Source: Natronohydrobacter sp. (lineage in GTDB: Bacteria; Pseudomonadota; Alphaproteobacteria; Rhodobacterales; Rhodobacteraceae). Taken from it: 64,000 nt of DNA. Of the stretch, positions 16,606 through 27,587 are shown piece by piece. The DNA is taken from the NCBI GenBank assembly GCA_020832555.1, contig JAFIEM010000004.1:18845-82844 (forward strand), read 5' to 3'. The notes beneath the pieces were generated by a model. That model had not been told where the DNA came from. It saw nothing but the letters and a program-made list of their open reading frames with translations, and did no database searches. Positions within the stretch are counted from its first letter, which is position 1. Every line of letters starts with the position of its first letter. Both the position numbers and the translations under genes were made by a program.

Positions 16606-19536
16606 ATGTTCGCGCTAGACCCTGCCCCGCCCCGCCTTTTCGCCCTTCCGCCCGGTGTCGATTTTCCGCAGGCTTTCGCGCAGGGCTGCCTGGCCCGTAT
16701 GACGGACCTGCCACCGGAAGCGCGGGCGCGGGTGACGGTACTGGCCAATTCCGCCCGGATGCGCAGCCGGTTGCGCGCGGCCTTTGCGGCACAGGGGCCG
16801 GGGTTGCAGCCGCGTATCCGGTTGATCAGCGATCCGCTGCTGTTCGAAGGGGCTGCGGCGCTTCCTCCTGCGATCCCTCCGCTGCGACGCAGGCTTGAAC
16901 TGGCGCAACTTGTCGAGCGATTGTTGCAGTCCGCGCCCGATCTTGCGCCGCGCAGCGCACTTTTTGACCTGTCTGACAGTCTGGCGCGGCTTTTTGCCGA
17001 AATGCAGGCCGAGGGTGTGCCGCCGGAGCGGTTGCGCGATCTGGATGTGAGTCGCCATTCCGGACATTGGGCGCGGTCTCTCGCATTCATCTTGCTGGCC
17101 GAGCAGGTCGTTCATGCCGATACCCCTGACGCCGAGGGCCGCCTGCGCGCGCAAGCCGAAGCGCTGATCGCACGGTGGCAGGACAGACCACCGCAAGATC
17201 CGATCCTGATCGCCGGATCGACGGGCTCGCGCGGGACAACCGCGCTGCTGATGCAGGCTGTGGCGCGGTTGCCCTTGGGCGCGGTCGTTCTGCCGGGCTT
17301 CGATTTCGACATGCAAGGCGACACATGGGGCGCGCTGACAGCTGGGGCCGCGCCAGAGGATCACCCACAATTCAGGTTCTTGCGGTTGTGTCAGGCACTG
17401 GACATCGCGCCGGAACAGGTCACGCCATGGGGCGAGCGCGCGGCGCCTGAACCTGCGCGCAATGCGCTGGTCTCGCTGGCGCTACGACCGGCCCCGGTCA
17501 CTGATCAGTGGATGCAGGACGGTCCGCGCCTGTGCGATCTGGACCAGGCCTGCGCTGGTTTGACGCTGATCGAGGCGCCGTCGCCGCGCATGGAAGCGCA
17601 GGCTATCGCGTTGCGCCTGCGCCATGCTGCCGAAGCTGGCCAGAGCGCTTCGCTGATCACGCCCGACCGCGATCTGACGCGACGGGTAACGGCCACGCTG
17701 GATCAATGGCGCATTACGCCCGATGACAGCGCGGGCCGCCCGCTGGCACTGTCTGCGCCGGGGCGGTTTCTGCGTCATGTCGCGGGCTTGATGGCGCAGC
17801 GCATGGACGGACAGGCGTTGCTGACGCTTCTGAAACACCCGTTGACCCATAGCGCGGGCGACCGGGGGCCGCATCTGCTGCACACGCGCGATCTGGAATT
17901 GCGCTTGCGGCGCAGGGGTGTGGCCTATCCAGCCCCGGAATTTCTGCGCGAATTCGCGGTGCGGGCCGATTGCGCGGGCTGGGCCGAGTGGCTGTGCGCG
18001 GTCCTGCCCTTCGCGCCTGACCCGACCCCGCGCCCGCTTGCGGACCTGGTCGCGGCCCATCTGGCCTTGACCGAGGCACTGGCGGCTGGTCCTGAAGGCG
18101 GCGAAAGCGAATTGTGGAGAGCGGCAGCTGGGGCCAAGGCGCTGAGTGCCATGACGGATCTCGCGCATGAAGCCGGTCATGGTGGCGCGCTCTCGCCGCG
18201 CGATTACGAGGCTTTCGTCACCGCCTATCTGCAGGGTTTCGAGGTACGCGAACCTGTGACCGCCCATCCCGGTATCATGATCTGGGGCACGCTGGAAGCC
18301 CGCGTGCAGGGCGCGGATCTGGTCATACTTGCGGGGCTGAACGAAGGCATCTGGCCAAAATCGCCCGACCCGGACCCTTGGCTGAACCGCCGGATGCGCG
18401 CGGATGCCGGGCTTTTGCTGCCCGAACGCCAGATCGGTCTGTCTGCGCATGATTTCCAGCAGGCGATTGCTGCGCGCGAGGTGGTGCTGAGCCGCGCTGT
18501 GCGCGATTCGGAAGCGCAGACGGTGCCTTCGCGCTGGCTGAACCGGCTGACCAACCTGCTGAACGGCTTGCCCGAACAGGGGGTGCATGCGCTGGACGGG
18601 ATGCGTGCGCGCGGCGAGCACTGGCTGCGCATGGCCGAGGCATTCGATGCCCATTTCGACCATCTGCCCGATGACCCGTCCGCGCTGCGCCCGGCCCCTG
18701 CGCCGCCGATTGCTGCGCGCCCGCGCGAGTTGCCTGTAACCGCGATCAACCGGCTGATCCGCGACCCGTATGAGATTTACGCGAAATATGTACTGGGGCT
18801 GCGCAAGCTGAATTCGCTGCATCCCTCGCCCGATGCGCTATTGCGCGGGACGGTGCTGCATAAGGTTCTGGAAGTGTTCACCAAAGCCGCGCCAGAGCCG
18901 GACCCGATGGCGCAACTGATGCGGATCGGGGCAGAGGTGCTGCAAGATGAAGTGCCCTGGCCTGCGGCGCGTGCGCTGTTTCAGGCACGGCTGGCGCGGT
19001 CGGCGCAGGCGTTCTTGCAATTCCATATGGACCAGCCGGGCCGCGTGCTGATGCTGGAAGAACGCGGCGCGATGCCGTTTCGCGATCCGGCCTTCACGCT
19101 GGTCGCCAAACCCGACCGCGTGGATGAATGGCCTGACGGGCGGGTGCATATCATCGACTACAAGACCGGAAACCCGCCGACCCAGTCGCAACAAAAGCAT
19201 TTCGACAAGCAGCTTTTGCTACAGGCCATGATGGCCGAAGAGGCCGCTTTCGAGGCGCTGGGCCTGCGCGAGGTCGCGCGGATCACCTATCTGGGGCTTG
19301 GGGCGAAGCCGAAGATCGAAGCGACCGAGATCACGCCCGCGCTGCTGGCGGAAACGCGGGAGCAGTTCGAGAGGCTGATCCGCGCCTATCTGTCGCCGGA
19401 ACGCGGCTTTCCCGCGCGGCGCTATCTGCTGAAAGAACAGGATGTTTCGGATTACGATCACCTGTCGCGTTTTGGCGAATGGGTGATGCAGGACGAACCC
19501 GTGACCCTGCCGGTGGGGGATGCAGATGCAGTTTGA
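16606..19536 (+). CDS. addB: Double-strand break repair protein AddB
   Basis: 976 aa; position directly before addA, C-terminal PDDEXK nuclease features (IIDYKTGNPPTQSQQKHFDKQLLLQAMM). Confidence 0.93.
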   Translation: MFALDPAPPRLFALPPGVDFPQAFAQGCLARMTDLPPEARARVTVLANSARMRSRLRAAFAAQGPGLQPRIRLISDPLLFEGAAALPPAIPPLRRRLELAQLVERLLQSAPDLAPRSALFDLSDSLARLFAEMQAEGVPPERLRDLDVSRHSGHWARSLAFILLAEQVVHADTPDAEGRLRAQAEALIARWQDRPPQDPILIAGSTGSRGTTALLMQAVARLPLGAVVLPGFDFDMQGDTWGALTAGAAPEDHPQFRFLRLCQALDIAPEQVTPWGERAAPEPARNALVSLALRPAPVTDQWMQDGPRLCDLDQACAGLTLIEAPSPRMEAQAIALRLRHAAEAGQSASLITPDRDLTRRVTATLDQWRITPDDSAGRPLALSAPGRFLRHVAGLMAQRMDGQALLTLLKHPLTHSAGDRGPHLLHTRDLELRLRRRGVAYPAPEFLREFAVRADCAGWAEWLCAVLPFAPDPTPRPLADLVAAHLALTEALAAGPEGGESELWRAAAGAKALSAMTDLAHEAGHGGALSPRDYEAFVTAYLQGFEVREPVTAHPGIMIWGTLEARVQGADLVILAGLNEGIWPKSPDPDPWLNRRMRADAGLLLPERQIGLSAHDFQQAIAAREVVLSRAVRDSEAQTVPSRWLNRLTNLLNGLPEQGVHALDGMRARGEHWLRMAEAFDAHFDHLPDDPSALRPAPAPPIAARPRELPVTAINRLIRDPYEIYAKYVLGLRKLNSLHPSPDALLRGTVLHKVLEVFTKAAPEPDPMAQLMRIGAEVLQDEVPWPAARALFQARLARSAQAFLQFHMDQPGRVLMLEERGAMPFRDPAFTLVAKPDRVDEWPDGRVHIIDYKTGNPPTQSQQKHFDKQLLLQAMMAEEAAFEALGLREVARITYLGLGAKPKIEATEITPALLAETREQFERLIRAYLSPERGFPARRYLLKEQDVSDYDHLSRFGEWVMQDEPVTLPVGDADAV

Positions 19537-22500
19537 TGAAGCGACCCTTGCGCAGAACCGCGCCTCCAGCCCACTCGATTCGACCTGGCTTTCGGCCAAT
19601 GCGGGGTCAGGCAAGACCAAGGTTCTGACCGACCGCGTGGCGCGGCTGCTGCTGCGCGGGGTAGAGCCGCAGCGCATCCTGTGCCTGACCTATACCAAGG
19701 CGGCGGCCAGCGAGATGCAGAACCGCCTGTTCACGCTTCTGGGCAAATGGGCGATGCTGCCAGAGGCCAGTTTGCGGTCAGAGCTTGCAAAGATCGATGC
19801 GGAACCGACCGGCGGGCTGGCCGAAGCGCGGCGCCTGTTCGCCCGCGCGATCGAGGCACCGGGCGGGCTGAAAATCCAGACGATCCATTCCTTCTGCGCG
19901 GCGCTCTTGCGGCGGTTTCCTTTGGAAGCCGGATTGTCCCCGGCCTTTACCGAAATGGATGACCGCTCAGCCCGCATCCTGCGCGCGGATGTACTGGACC
20001 TTTTGGCCGAAGGGGAAGGGCGGGCGGCGCTCGACGCCTTGGCGCAGGTATTCACTGGGGCTGATCTGGACGACCTGCTGCGCGAAATTTGCGGGCAGGC
20101 GCAGGCGTTTGAGGGAGATTTGCCAGAGGCGGAGTTGCGGACGGCGCTGGATTTGCCCGAAGGGTTTGACGAACAGAGGCTTCTGGCGGATGTGTTTCTG
20201 GGTAGCGAGTTTGCGCTGTTCGACGATCTGGTGCCGGTGCTGGCCGCGGGTAGCGTGACCGATACCAAGAACGCCGAAAAACTGCGCGTGATCGCGCAGG
20301 CCGCGCCGGAAATGGCCCTGCTGGAGGCGCTGGAAGGGCTGTTTCTGACGGGCGCCGGCGCGAAGGAACCCTTCACGGCGAAAATCGGCAGCTTCCCCAC
20401 CAAAGCGACCCAGAAAGCGCTTGGCCCGCTGCTTGACCCTCTCAATCACCTGATGGCGCGGGTCGAAGGCGCCCGCGCGCGCAGGCTGGCATTGGCCTGT
20501 TTCACCCGAAGCAAGGCTCTGCACGAATTCGCCCGCAGCTTTCTGCCTGCTTATGCGCAGGCCAAATCCGCGCGCGGCTGGCTGGATTTCGACGATCTGA
20601 TCGCCCGCGCAGGCCAGTTGCTGACTGATCCATCCGTGGCGCAATGGGTGCTGTTCAAGCTTGATGGCGGGGTCGATCACATTCTGGTCGATGAGGCGCA
20701 GGACACTTCCCCCGGCCAATGGCGCGTGATCGAACATCTGGCGCAGGAATTCACCGCCGGGATCGGCGCGGTGGACGCCAGCCGCACGCTGTTTGTCGTG
20801 GGTGACAAGAAGCAGTCGATCTATTCCTTTCAAGGGGCTGATCTGCGCGTGTTTGACGCGATGCAGGCGCAGTTCCGCGAGAAACTCGCCCATGTCGATC
20901 TGCGGCTGAACGAGGCGCTTCTGGCCCATTCCTTCCGCTCTTCGGATGCGATTTTGCGTATGGTCGATGCGACCTTCCGCCCGCCGCGCGATGCGGGGCT
21001 GGGGGGCGTGCCGCAGCATATTGCCTTTTTCTCTGATCTGCCCGGACGTGTGGATTTGTGGCCTGTAATCGAGAGTGGCGAGCCCCCCAAGCCGCCCGAA
21101 TGGTATGATCCGGTCGATGTATTGCCCGAAGAGCACCATTACCGCCAGCTTGCCCGTGCGATTGCAGCCGAGTTGCGCAGGATGATCGACGCGCGCGTGA
21201 TGCTGCCCCATCGGGATGGTGCGAAACCGATGACTGAAGGCGATGTGCTGATCCTCGTGCGCCGCCGCAACGCGCTGTTTCACGAGATCATCGCGGCCTG
21301 CAAGGCCGAAGGGTTGCAGATGGCAGGAGCGGACCGGTTGCGTTTGGGCGGCGAGATGGCCGTACGTGATCTCACAGCGCTTCTCGCGTTTCTTGCCACG
21401 CCTGAAGATGACCTGTCATTGGCCGCCTGTCTGCGTTCTCCCCTTTTCGGTTGGTCCGAGGATCAGTTGTTCCGGCTTGCCCAGGGTCGGGAAAAGACGT
21501 TCCTGTGGACCCGGCTGCGTGAGAGTGGTGAGGACATGACGCTGGAGGTCATCAACGATCTGAGACGTCAGACCGATTTCCTGCGCCCCTATGATCTGAT
21601 CGAGCGGATGCTGACCCGCCATGACGGTCGCCGCCGCCTGATCGCGCGATTGGGGCCAGAGGCCGAGGACGGGATTGATGCCTTTCTGGCTCAGGCGCTG
21701 GCCTATGAGCCTTTGGAAACACCAAGCCTGACCGGGTTTCTGGCATGGCTGGAACAGGGCGATGTGCAGATCAAGCGCGAGTTGGGACGCGCGGACGGAC
21801 GGTTGCGGGTGATGACCGTGCATGGTGCGAAGGGACTGGAAGCACCAGTCGTTATCCTGCCCGATACAAGCGACCGCAGCGCGCGCGACAGCGGGCAGAT
21901 CGTGGATCTTGGGAAGCTGCCCGTCTGGCGCACCTCAAAGGACGATGCGCCGGAGCGAGTGCTGGAGAGCATGGAGGCACGCGCGATACGGAGCGCGGAA
22001 GAGGATGCGCGCCTCTTGTATGTTGCGATGACACGTGCCGAGCATTGGCTGATCATAGCGGGTGCGGGGAAGGTCAACCAACCCGAGTGCTGGTATAGGC
22101 GGATCGCCGAAGGCATGGAGCACATCGGGGCTGTGCCCTTCGACATGCCCACAGGACGCGGGATGCGGTATCAGCATCTCGATTGGCCCGAGCCGGCCGA
22201 TGCCGGACATGGACTAACGAGTGCGGTGCAAGTCGATCTGCCAGGAATGCTTTGGCAGGCTGCATCTGCCCCGGTAGTGGCCCCGCCTGATCTGTCACCA
22301 TCGTCGCTTGGTGGTGCCAAGGCGCTGCCCGGAGAGGCCGGCGAAAGCACCGAGGCAGCACTGACGCGCGGCACGCAGTTGCATCTGTTGCTCGAGCATC
22401 TGCCGCTCTGGCCTGACGCTGAATGGCAATCGCGCGCGCGCGATCTGCTGGCGAGTCACGAGGCAGGGCTGCCTGCGGACTTCGAGACGCTTCTGGCAGA

Positions 22501-22879
22501 AGCCGCGCAAGTTTTGAGCGCGCCCGGTCTTGCAGAGCTGTTCGGGCCGGAAAGCCTTGCAGAGGTCGAGATCACGGCAGAACTGTTTGAGCGTCCTCTC
22601 TCGGGGGTTATCGACCGGTTGATCGTCACGCCGGGTCGCGTCTTGGCCGTCGACTACAAGTCTAACCGCGTTGTGCCTGCGCGCGCGAGTGATGTGCCGG
22701 AAGGGTTGCTGCGGCAGATGGGGGCGTATCGCGCGGCACTGGCGCAGGTTTTTCCTGGTCGCGAGATAGGTGTCGCGCTCCTGTGGACCGCCAAGGCGGA
22801 GGTGATGCACCTGCCGGCAGCACTGGTCGATAGCGCAGTTGCGCGCGCGGCGCTTGAATCCGGCGCGGCACAGGCTTAG
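19520..22879 (+). CDS. addA: Double-strand break repair helicase AddA
   Basis: UvrD-like: SANAGSGKTKVLTDRVARLLL, VDEAQDTSPGQW, VVGDKKQSIYSFQGAD, VMTVHGAKGLEAPVVILPDT. Overlaps addB by 17 bp. Confidence 0.96.
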   Translation: MQMQFDEATLAQNRASSPLDSTWLSANAGSGKTKVLTDRVARLLLRGVEPQRILCLTYTKAAASEMQNRLFTLLGKWAMLPEASLRSELAKIDAEPTGGLAEARRLFARAIEAPGGLKIQTIHSFCAALLRRFPLEAGLSPAFTEMDDRSARILRADVLDLLAEGEGRAALDALAQVFTGADLDDLLREICGQAQAFEGDLPEAELRTALDLPEGFDEQRLLADVFLGSEFALFDDLVPVLAAGSVTDTKNAEKLRVIAQAAPEMALLEALEGLFLTGAGAKEPFTAKIGSFPTKATQKALGPLLDPLNHLMARVEGARARRLALACFTRSKALHEFARSFLPAYAQAKSARGWLDFDDLIARAGQLLTDPSVAQWVLFKLDGGVDHILVDEAQDTSPGQWRVIEHLAQEFTAGIGAVDASRTLFVVGDKKQSIYSFQGADLRVFDAMQAQFREKLAHVDLRLNEALLAHSFRSSDAILRMVDATFRPPRDAGLGGVPQHIAFFSDLPGRVDLWPVIESGEPPKPPEWYDPVDVLPEEHHYRQLARAIAAELRRMIDARVMLPHRDGAKPMTEGDVLILVRRRNALFHEIIAACKAEGLQMAGADRLRLGGEMAVRDLTALLAFLATPEDDLSLAACLRSPLFGWSEDQLFRLAQGREKTFLWTRLRESGEDMTLEVINDLRRQTDFLRPYDLIERMLTRHDGRRRLIARLGPEAEDGIDAFLAQALAYEPLETPSLTGFLAWLEQGDVQIKRELGRADGRLRVMTVHGAKGLEAPVVILPDTSDRSARDSGQIVDLGKLPVWRTSKDDAPERVLESMEARAIRSAEEDARLLYVAMTRAEHWLIIAGAGKVNQPECWYRRIAEGMEHIGAVPFDMPTGRGMRYQHLDWPEPADAGHGLTSAVQVDLPGMLWQAASAPVVAPPDLSPSSLGGAKALPGEAGESTEAALTRGTQLHLLLEHLPLWPDAEWQSRARDLLASHEAGLPADFETLLAEAAQVLSAPGLAELFGPESLAEVEITAELFERPLSGVIDRLIVTPGRVLAVDYKSNRVVPARASDVPEGLLRQMGAYRAALAQVFPGREIGVALLWTAKAEVMHLPAALVDSAVARAALESGAAQA

Positions 22880-22913
22880 GTAGGTCGCAACATAACCCAG
22901 ATTGGAGGGGCCG

Positions 22914-23234
22914 ATGCCCACTGTTGCCGTGACCGATGCCACTTTTGACGCCGAAGTGCGCCAGTCCGATATTCCCGTTGTGGTCGATTTCTGGGCCGAA
23001 TGGTGTGGCCCTTGCAAGCAGATCGGCCCAGCTCTGGAAGAGCTGTCGGCAGAGTTCGAAGGCCGGGTGAAGATCGCCAAGGTCAATGTGGATGAGAATC
23101 CGAATACTGCGGCCTCGATGGGGATTCGCGGCATTCCGGCGCTCTTCCTGTTCAAGGATGGTCAGGTCGTGTCGAACAAGGTAGGTGCCGCACCCAAATC
23201 GGCCCTGCAAAGCTGGATCAGCGAGTCCGTCTGA
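22914..23234 (+). CDS. trxA: Thioredoxin
   Basis: [24 protein letters not shown]. Confidence 0.95.
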   Translation: MPTVAVTDATFDAEVRQSDIPVVVDFWAEWCGPCKQIGPALEELSAEFEGRVKIAKVNVDENPNTAASMGIRGIPALFLFKDGQVVSNKVGAAPKSALQSWISESV

Positions 23235-23243
23235 TCAGAGAGA

Positions 23244-23266
23244 GGGCGCGAGCGGATCGCGCCCTT
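23244..23266 (+). terminator. Probable intrinsic terminator after trxA
   Basis: GGGCGCGA-GCGGA-TCGCGCCC followed by TTCTCC. Confidence 0.65.
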
Positions 23267-23293
23267 CTCCTATCTCACTCCGTGCCGAGAGAT

Positions 23294-23330
23294 GCGCCTC
23301 CGGCGGGAGTATTTTCGGCAAGATGAAGAG
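23294..23330. repeat. Intergenic element with GGAG(T)ATTTT..GCAAGATGAAG core (copy 1)
   Basis: gcgcctccggcgggagtattttcggcaagatgaagag; similar to 55381..55420 in this window. Confidence 0.5.
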
Positions 23331-23336
23331 GCTGCG

Positions 23337-23888
23337 ATGAGCGATTTTCCGGGCTGGCATGGCACGACGATTCTGGCCGTGCGACGTGGCGGAGAAGTGG
23401 TTGTGGCCGGAGATGGTCAGGTCTCGTTGGGCCAGACCGTGATCAAGGGCGGCGCGCGCAAGGTGCGCAGGCTGTCGCCGGGTGGCTATGAGGTGGTCGC
23501 GGGCTTCGCCGGATCGACTGCTGATGCCTTTACGCTGCTGGAGCGGCTGGAGGCGAAGCTGGAAGCGACGCCGGGACAGCTGGCGCGGGCCTCGGTGGAA
23601 CTGGCGAAGGACTGGCGCACAGACAAGTATCTTCAGAAGCTGGAAGCGATGCTCATCGTCACGGATGGGCGCGATCTGTTCGTCATCACCGGCGCGGGCG
23701 ATGTGCTGGAGCCGGAGCATGATATCGCGGCAATCGGCTCGGGTGGAAATTTCGCTTTGGCCGCCGCGCGCGGGCTGATGGCGAGTGAGCTATCAGCGGA
23801 AGAGGTGGCGCGGCGCGCGATGGCAATTGCGGCAGATATCTGCGTTTACACCAATGGCAACCTGACTGTGGAGAAGATCAGCGCATGA
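23337..23888 (+). CDS. hslV: ATP-dependent protease subunit HslV
   Basis: [38 protein letters not shown]. Confidence 0.97.
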   Translation: MSDFPGWHGTTILAVRRGGEVVVAGDGQVSLGQTVIKGGARKVRRLSPGGYEVVAGFAGSTADAFTLLERLEAKLEATPGQLARASVELAKDWRTDKYLQKLEAMLIVTDGRDLFVITGAGDVLEPEHDIAAIGSGGNFALAAARGLMASELSAEEVARRAMAIAADICVYTNGNLTVEKISA

Positions 23889-25189
23889 CCGACCTGACCC
23901 CGCGCGAGATTGTCAGCGAACTTGACCGTTTCATCATCGGCCAGAAGGACGCGAAGCGTGCTGTGGCAGTCGCCTTGCGCAATCGCTGGCGGCGCAAGCA
24001 ACTGCCTGCGGATCTGCAGGAAGAAGTGTATCCCAAGAATATCCTGATGATCGGCCCCACAGGGGTCGGCAAGACTGAGATCAGCCGCAGGCTTGCCAAG
24101 CTTGCCCGCGCGCCGTTCCTGAAGGTTGAAGCCACGAAGTTCACCGAAGTCGGCTATGTCGGGCGCGATGTCGAGCAGATCATCCGCGATCTGGTGGACA
24201 GTGCGATCCTGATGACCCGCGAGCAGATGCGCGAGGATGTGAAGGCGCGTGCGCAGGCCGCAGCCGAGGATCGGGTGATTGCGGCGCTGGCGGGTGAGGG
24301 CGCGCGCGACGGCACGCGCGAGATGTTCCGCCGCAAGCTGCTGGCCGGTGATCTGGATGATACCGTGATCGAGATCGAGGTCGCGGATACATCAAATCCG
24401 ATGGGCGGCATGTTCGATATTCCGGGCCAGCCGGGCGGGCAGATGATGAATCTGGGCGAGTTGTTCGGCAAGGCTCTGGGCGGCAGGCGCGTGCGCAAGA
24501 AGGTGACGGTCGCGGAAAGCCATGACCTGCTGGTCGCCGAGGAAGCCGACAAGCTGCTGGATGACGAGACGGTGAAGGCCGCCGCGCTGGAAGCGGTCGA
24601 GCAGAACGGCATCGTGTTTCTGGACGAGATCGACAAGGTCTGCGCGCGTTCTGACATGCGCGGTGGAGATGTCAGCCGCGAGGGCGTTCAGCGTGACCTG
24701 TTGCCGCTGATCGAGGGCACGACGGTCAGCACCAAGCATGGGCCGGTGAAGACCGATCATATCCTGTTCATCGCTTCGGGCGCGTTTCATATCGCGAAGC
24801 CCTCGGACCTGCTGCCGGAATTGCAGGGGCGTCTGCCGATCCGGGTTGAATTACGGGCGCTCACGGAGGGTGATTTCGTGCGCATCCTGACCGAGACCGA
24901 CAATGCGCTGACGCGGCAATACACGGCGCTGATGGCGACTGAAGAAGTGACCGTCACATTCACCGAGGACGGGATTGCCGCGCTGGCCAAGATCGCCGCC
25001 GATGTGAACCAGTCGGTCGAGAATATCGGCGCGCGCAGGCTTTACACGGTGATGGAGCGGGTGTTCGAGGAGTTATCTTTCCATGCGCCGGACCGGGCAG
25101 GGCAGGGAGTGACAGTGGATGCAGCTTTCGTCGAGAAGAATCTGGGTGATCTGGCACGTTCGGCTGACCTGAGCCGCTATGTCTTGTAA
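23885..25189 (+). CDS. hslU: ATP-dependent protease ATPase subunit HslU
   Basis: [52 protein letters not shown]. Confidence 0.97.
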   Translation: MTDLTPREIVSELDRFIIGQKDAKRAVAVALRNRWRRKQLPADLQEEVYPKNILMIGPTGVGKTEISRRLAKLARAPFLKVEATKFTEVGYVGRDVEQIIRDLVDSAILMTREQMREDVKARAQAAAEDRVIAALAGEGARDGTREMFRRKLLAGDLDDTVIEIEVADTSNPMGGMFDIPGQPGGQMMNLGELFGKALGGRRVRKKVTVAESHDLLVAEEADKLLDDETVKAAALEAVEQNGIVFLDEIDKVCARSDMRGGDVSREGVQRDLLPLIEGTTVSTKHGPVKTDHILFIASGAFHIAKPSDLLPELQGRLPIRVELRALTEGDFVRILTETDNALTRQYTALMATEEVTVTFTEDGIAALAKIAADVNQSVENIGARRLYTVMERVFEELSFHAPDRAGQGVTVDAAFVEKNLGDLARSADLSRYVL

Positions 25190-25262
25190 GCCTGCCACTG
25201 GACGGATGGGTTTCTTTTCTTATATAACTGCTCAGGAATAGCTGGCTCGGAGGGCGCAGGAC

Positions 25263-25619
25263 ATGAGCACGGGACAAACAGACGGAGATCTGCTGATCAA
25301 GCCGTCCACCACGGATCATACGCTTTATGAGCCTGTGGTCGAAGCCTGCAAGACCGTGTTTGATCCGGAAATCCCGGTGAATATCTACGATCTGGGGTTG
25401 ATCTACACGATCACGATCTCGGATCAGGGCGAGGTCGGGATCATCATGACCCTGACCGCACCGGGTTGCCCGGTGGCCGGTGAAATGCCTGGCTGGGTGT
25501 CAGATGCGGTTGGCGCTGTTCCGGGGGTGCAGTCCGTTGAGGTGGAAATGACCTTTGATCCGCAATGGGGCATGGACATGATGTCCGATGAGGCACGGCT
25601 TGAACTGGGCTTCATGTGA
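25263..25619 (+). CDS. sufT: SUF system Fe-S assembly protein (DUF59/MIP18 family, SufT-like)
   Basis: CKTVFDPEIPVNIYDLGLIYTI, LTAPGCPVAGEMPGWV. Confidence 0.88.
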   Translation: MSTGQTDGDLLIKPSTTDHTLYEPVVEACKTVFDPEIPVNIYDLGLIYTITISDQGEVGIIMTLTAPGCPVAGEMPGWVSDAVGAVPGVQSVEVEMTFDPQWGMDMMSDEARLELGFM

Positions 25620-25670
25620 GTGTCGCACTCTTGCAGGATAAGCTGCCGCAAAGACGCAAGGTGAATTGAA

Positions 25671-26063
25671 ATGTTCGCGATCCCTGGGAAATCTCCAGTC
25701 ACCCTGACCCCGGCTGCTGTGCGCCAGATCCGGCGGTTGATGGAGCGCGAGGGGGCTTCTGGCCTGCGCGTTGGCGTCAAGAAGGGCGGCTGCGCGGGTA
25801 TGGAATACACGATGGAAAGCGCGCAGGATATCCGCGAGCATGAAGAAGTGGTCGAGCAGGATGGCGCGCGCGTGATCATCGCGCCTATGGCGCAGATGTT
25901 CCTGTTCGGCACCGAAATTGACTATGAAACCGGACTGATTGAAAGCGCGTTCCGGTTCCGCAATCCGAATGTGACCGAAGCCTGTGGCTGTGGCGAGTCG
26001 ATCAAGTTCGATGATGTAGAGACATTGACCGCGCGACTGAGCAACGCGAGATCGACGGGCTGA
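25671..26063 (+). CDS. HesB/IscA family iron-sulfur assembly protein (SufA-like)
   Basis: LRVGVKKGGCAGMEYTM and C-terminal ACGCGES Cys motif. Confidence 0.93.
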   Translation: MFAIPGKSPVTLTPAAVRQIRRLMEREGASGLRVGVKKGGCAGMEYTMESAQDIREHEEVVEQDGARVIIAPMAQMFLFGTEIDYETGLIESAFRFRNPNVTEACGCGESIKFDDVETLTARLSNARSTG

Positions 26064-26115
26064 TTGCATCTGACGGGCAGGCCGCGTATCCCTTGCTTCT
26101 GAAAGGGAGAACGCC

Positions 26116-26850
26116 ATGACACAAGCCTGCAAACTTGCCGCCGGAAACTGGAAGATGAACGGGCTGCGCGCCGATCTGGCAGAGGCGCGGGCACTCGCAG
26201 CGGCGCTCACGGCCCCGAGTTGTGGCGTCTTGCTTTGTCCACCTGCAACGCTTGTCGCTGCGATGGCCGACGCACTGAACGGCAGTGCTGTGATGGTGGG
26301 TGGGCAGGATTGTCACGCCGGGGTGTCAGGGGCGCATACCGGTGATATCTCGGCGCAGATGCTGGCGGATAGTGGGGCAAGATATGTGATCCTTGGGCAT
26401 TCCGAGCGCCGCGCGGATCATGGGGAAGCCTCGGGCGATGTAGCGGCCAAGGCGCAAGCGGCCCAAGCGGCGGGTCTGGTCGCGATCATCTGTCTGGGAG
26501 AAACCGAAGCCGAGCGGGACGCCGGGCACACACTGGACGTGGTGCTGAAGCAACTGGCCGAGTCAGTGCCTGAAGGTGCTACTGCCGCCAATACCGTCAT
26601 CGCGTATGAACCCGTCTGGGCGATCGGCACGGGGCGCACACCGACGCTGGAGCAGATCAGCGAAGTGCATGATGCCCTGCGCGTCAACCTGCCCGACAGC
26701 GCCACTTCCTTGCTTTATGGGGGGTCAGTCAAACCCGGAAATGCTGCCAAGATTTTTGCGATTGCCAATGTCGACGGGGCGCTTGTCGGTGGGGCGTCGT
26801 TGAAAGCGGCGGATTTTGGCGCGATTGTCGCGGCACTCGACGCCGCTTAG
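26116..26850 (+). CDS. tpiA: Triosephosphate isomerase
   Basis: [45 protein letters not shown]. Confidence 0.97.
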   Translation: MTQACKLAAGNWKMNGLRADLAEARALAAALTAPSCGVLLCPPATLVAAMADALNGSAVMVGGQDCHAGVSGAHTGDISAQMLADSGARYVILGHSERRADHGEASGDVAAKAQAAQAAGLVAIICLGETEAERDAGHTLDVVLKQLAESVPEGATAANTVIAYEPVWAIGTGRTPTLEQISEVHDALRVNLPDSATSLLYGGSVKPGNAAKIFAIANVDGALVGGASLKAADFGAIVAALDAA

Positions 26851-27497
26851 GCGCGGTATCGCAGGGTCGGTGTGACGATTGCAGCGAACAGGACTCCTGC
26901 GATGAAACCACCCAGATGGGCCTCCCAGGCGACAAGACCCGATAATGCCAGCCATAGGATGACGTTCAACAAGACCAGCCCCAAGAGCGAGCGCCATAAG
27001 GGTCGCATGGAACTGCGCAGATGCTGACGCGCCTGCCATTCCCAGAATTTCCATGCCCCGATCAGCCCGAATACTGCGCCAGAGGCCCCGACCATCGGGG
27101 CTTCTGATCCTGACAGAAGGGCAAACCCGGCGCCCCCGGCAATAGCCGACAGGATATAGAGCAGCAGAAAACCCTTTTGGCCGATCCGCGCCACCGCGAT
27201 CCCACCAAGCGCCAGAACGGCGATCATGTTGCCAATCAGATGCAACAGGCCCCCGTGCAAGAAGGCGTATGTCAGGAACATTGTCTCGCGCTGTACAGGA
27301 TAGATCGGTTCCCAGCCTGACAGGAGTCCGTTCCAGAATGCGCCGTGCAGCAGCATCTGTCGCCGCAGATCGCTGCCGCCGAACAGAGCAGATTCCAGTA
27401 GTGTCAGCAAAATCTCGGGAAGGCATGTCAGACCGACAAGCCAGATCACGGCAGGTGCATTTGCGTGCGTGGGAAGTGTTATATGCTGTGGACCCAT
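26847..27497 (-). CDS. Rhomboid family intramembrane serine protease
   Basis: Multi-TM; catalytic [20 protein letters not shown]; start [15 protein letters not shown] at 27497. Confidence 0.9.
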   Translation of the reverse strand: MGPQHITLPTHANAPAVIWLVGLTCLPEILLTLLESALFGGSDLRRQMLLHGAFWNGLLSGWEPIYPVQRETMFLTYAFLHGGLLHLIGNMIAVLALGGIAVARIGQKGFLLLYILSAIAGGAGFALLSGSEAPMVGASGAVFGLIGAWKFWEWQARQHLRSSMRPLWRSLLGLVLLNVILWLALSGLVAWEAHLGGFIAGVLFAAIVTPTLRYRA

Positions 27498-27587
27498 GCG
27501 CGCGGAAGTGACACTCTCATCAACCCTGTGCAAGTCCTGAGCTCGACGCCCCTCCGCGCGGGAAGGGGGTCGCGTCTTTCGTGTCAC

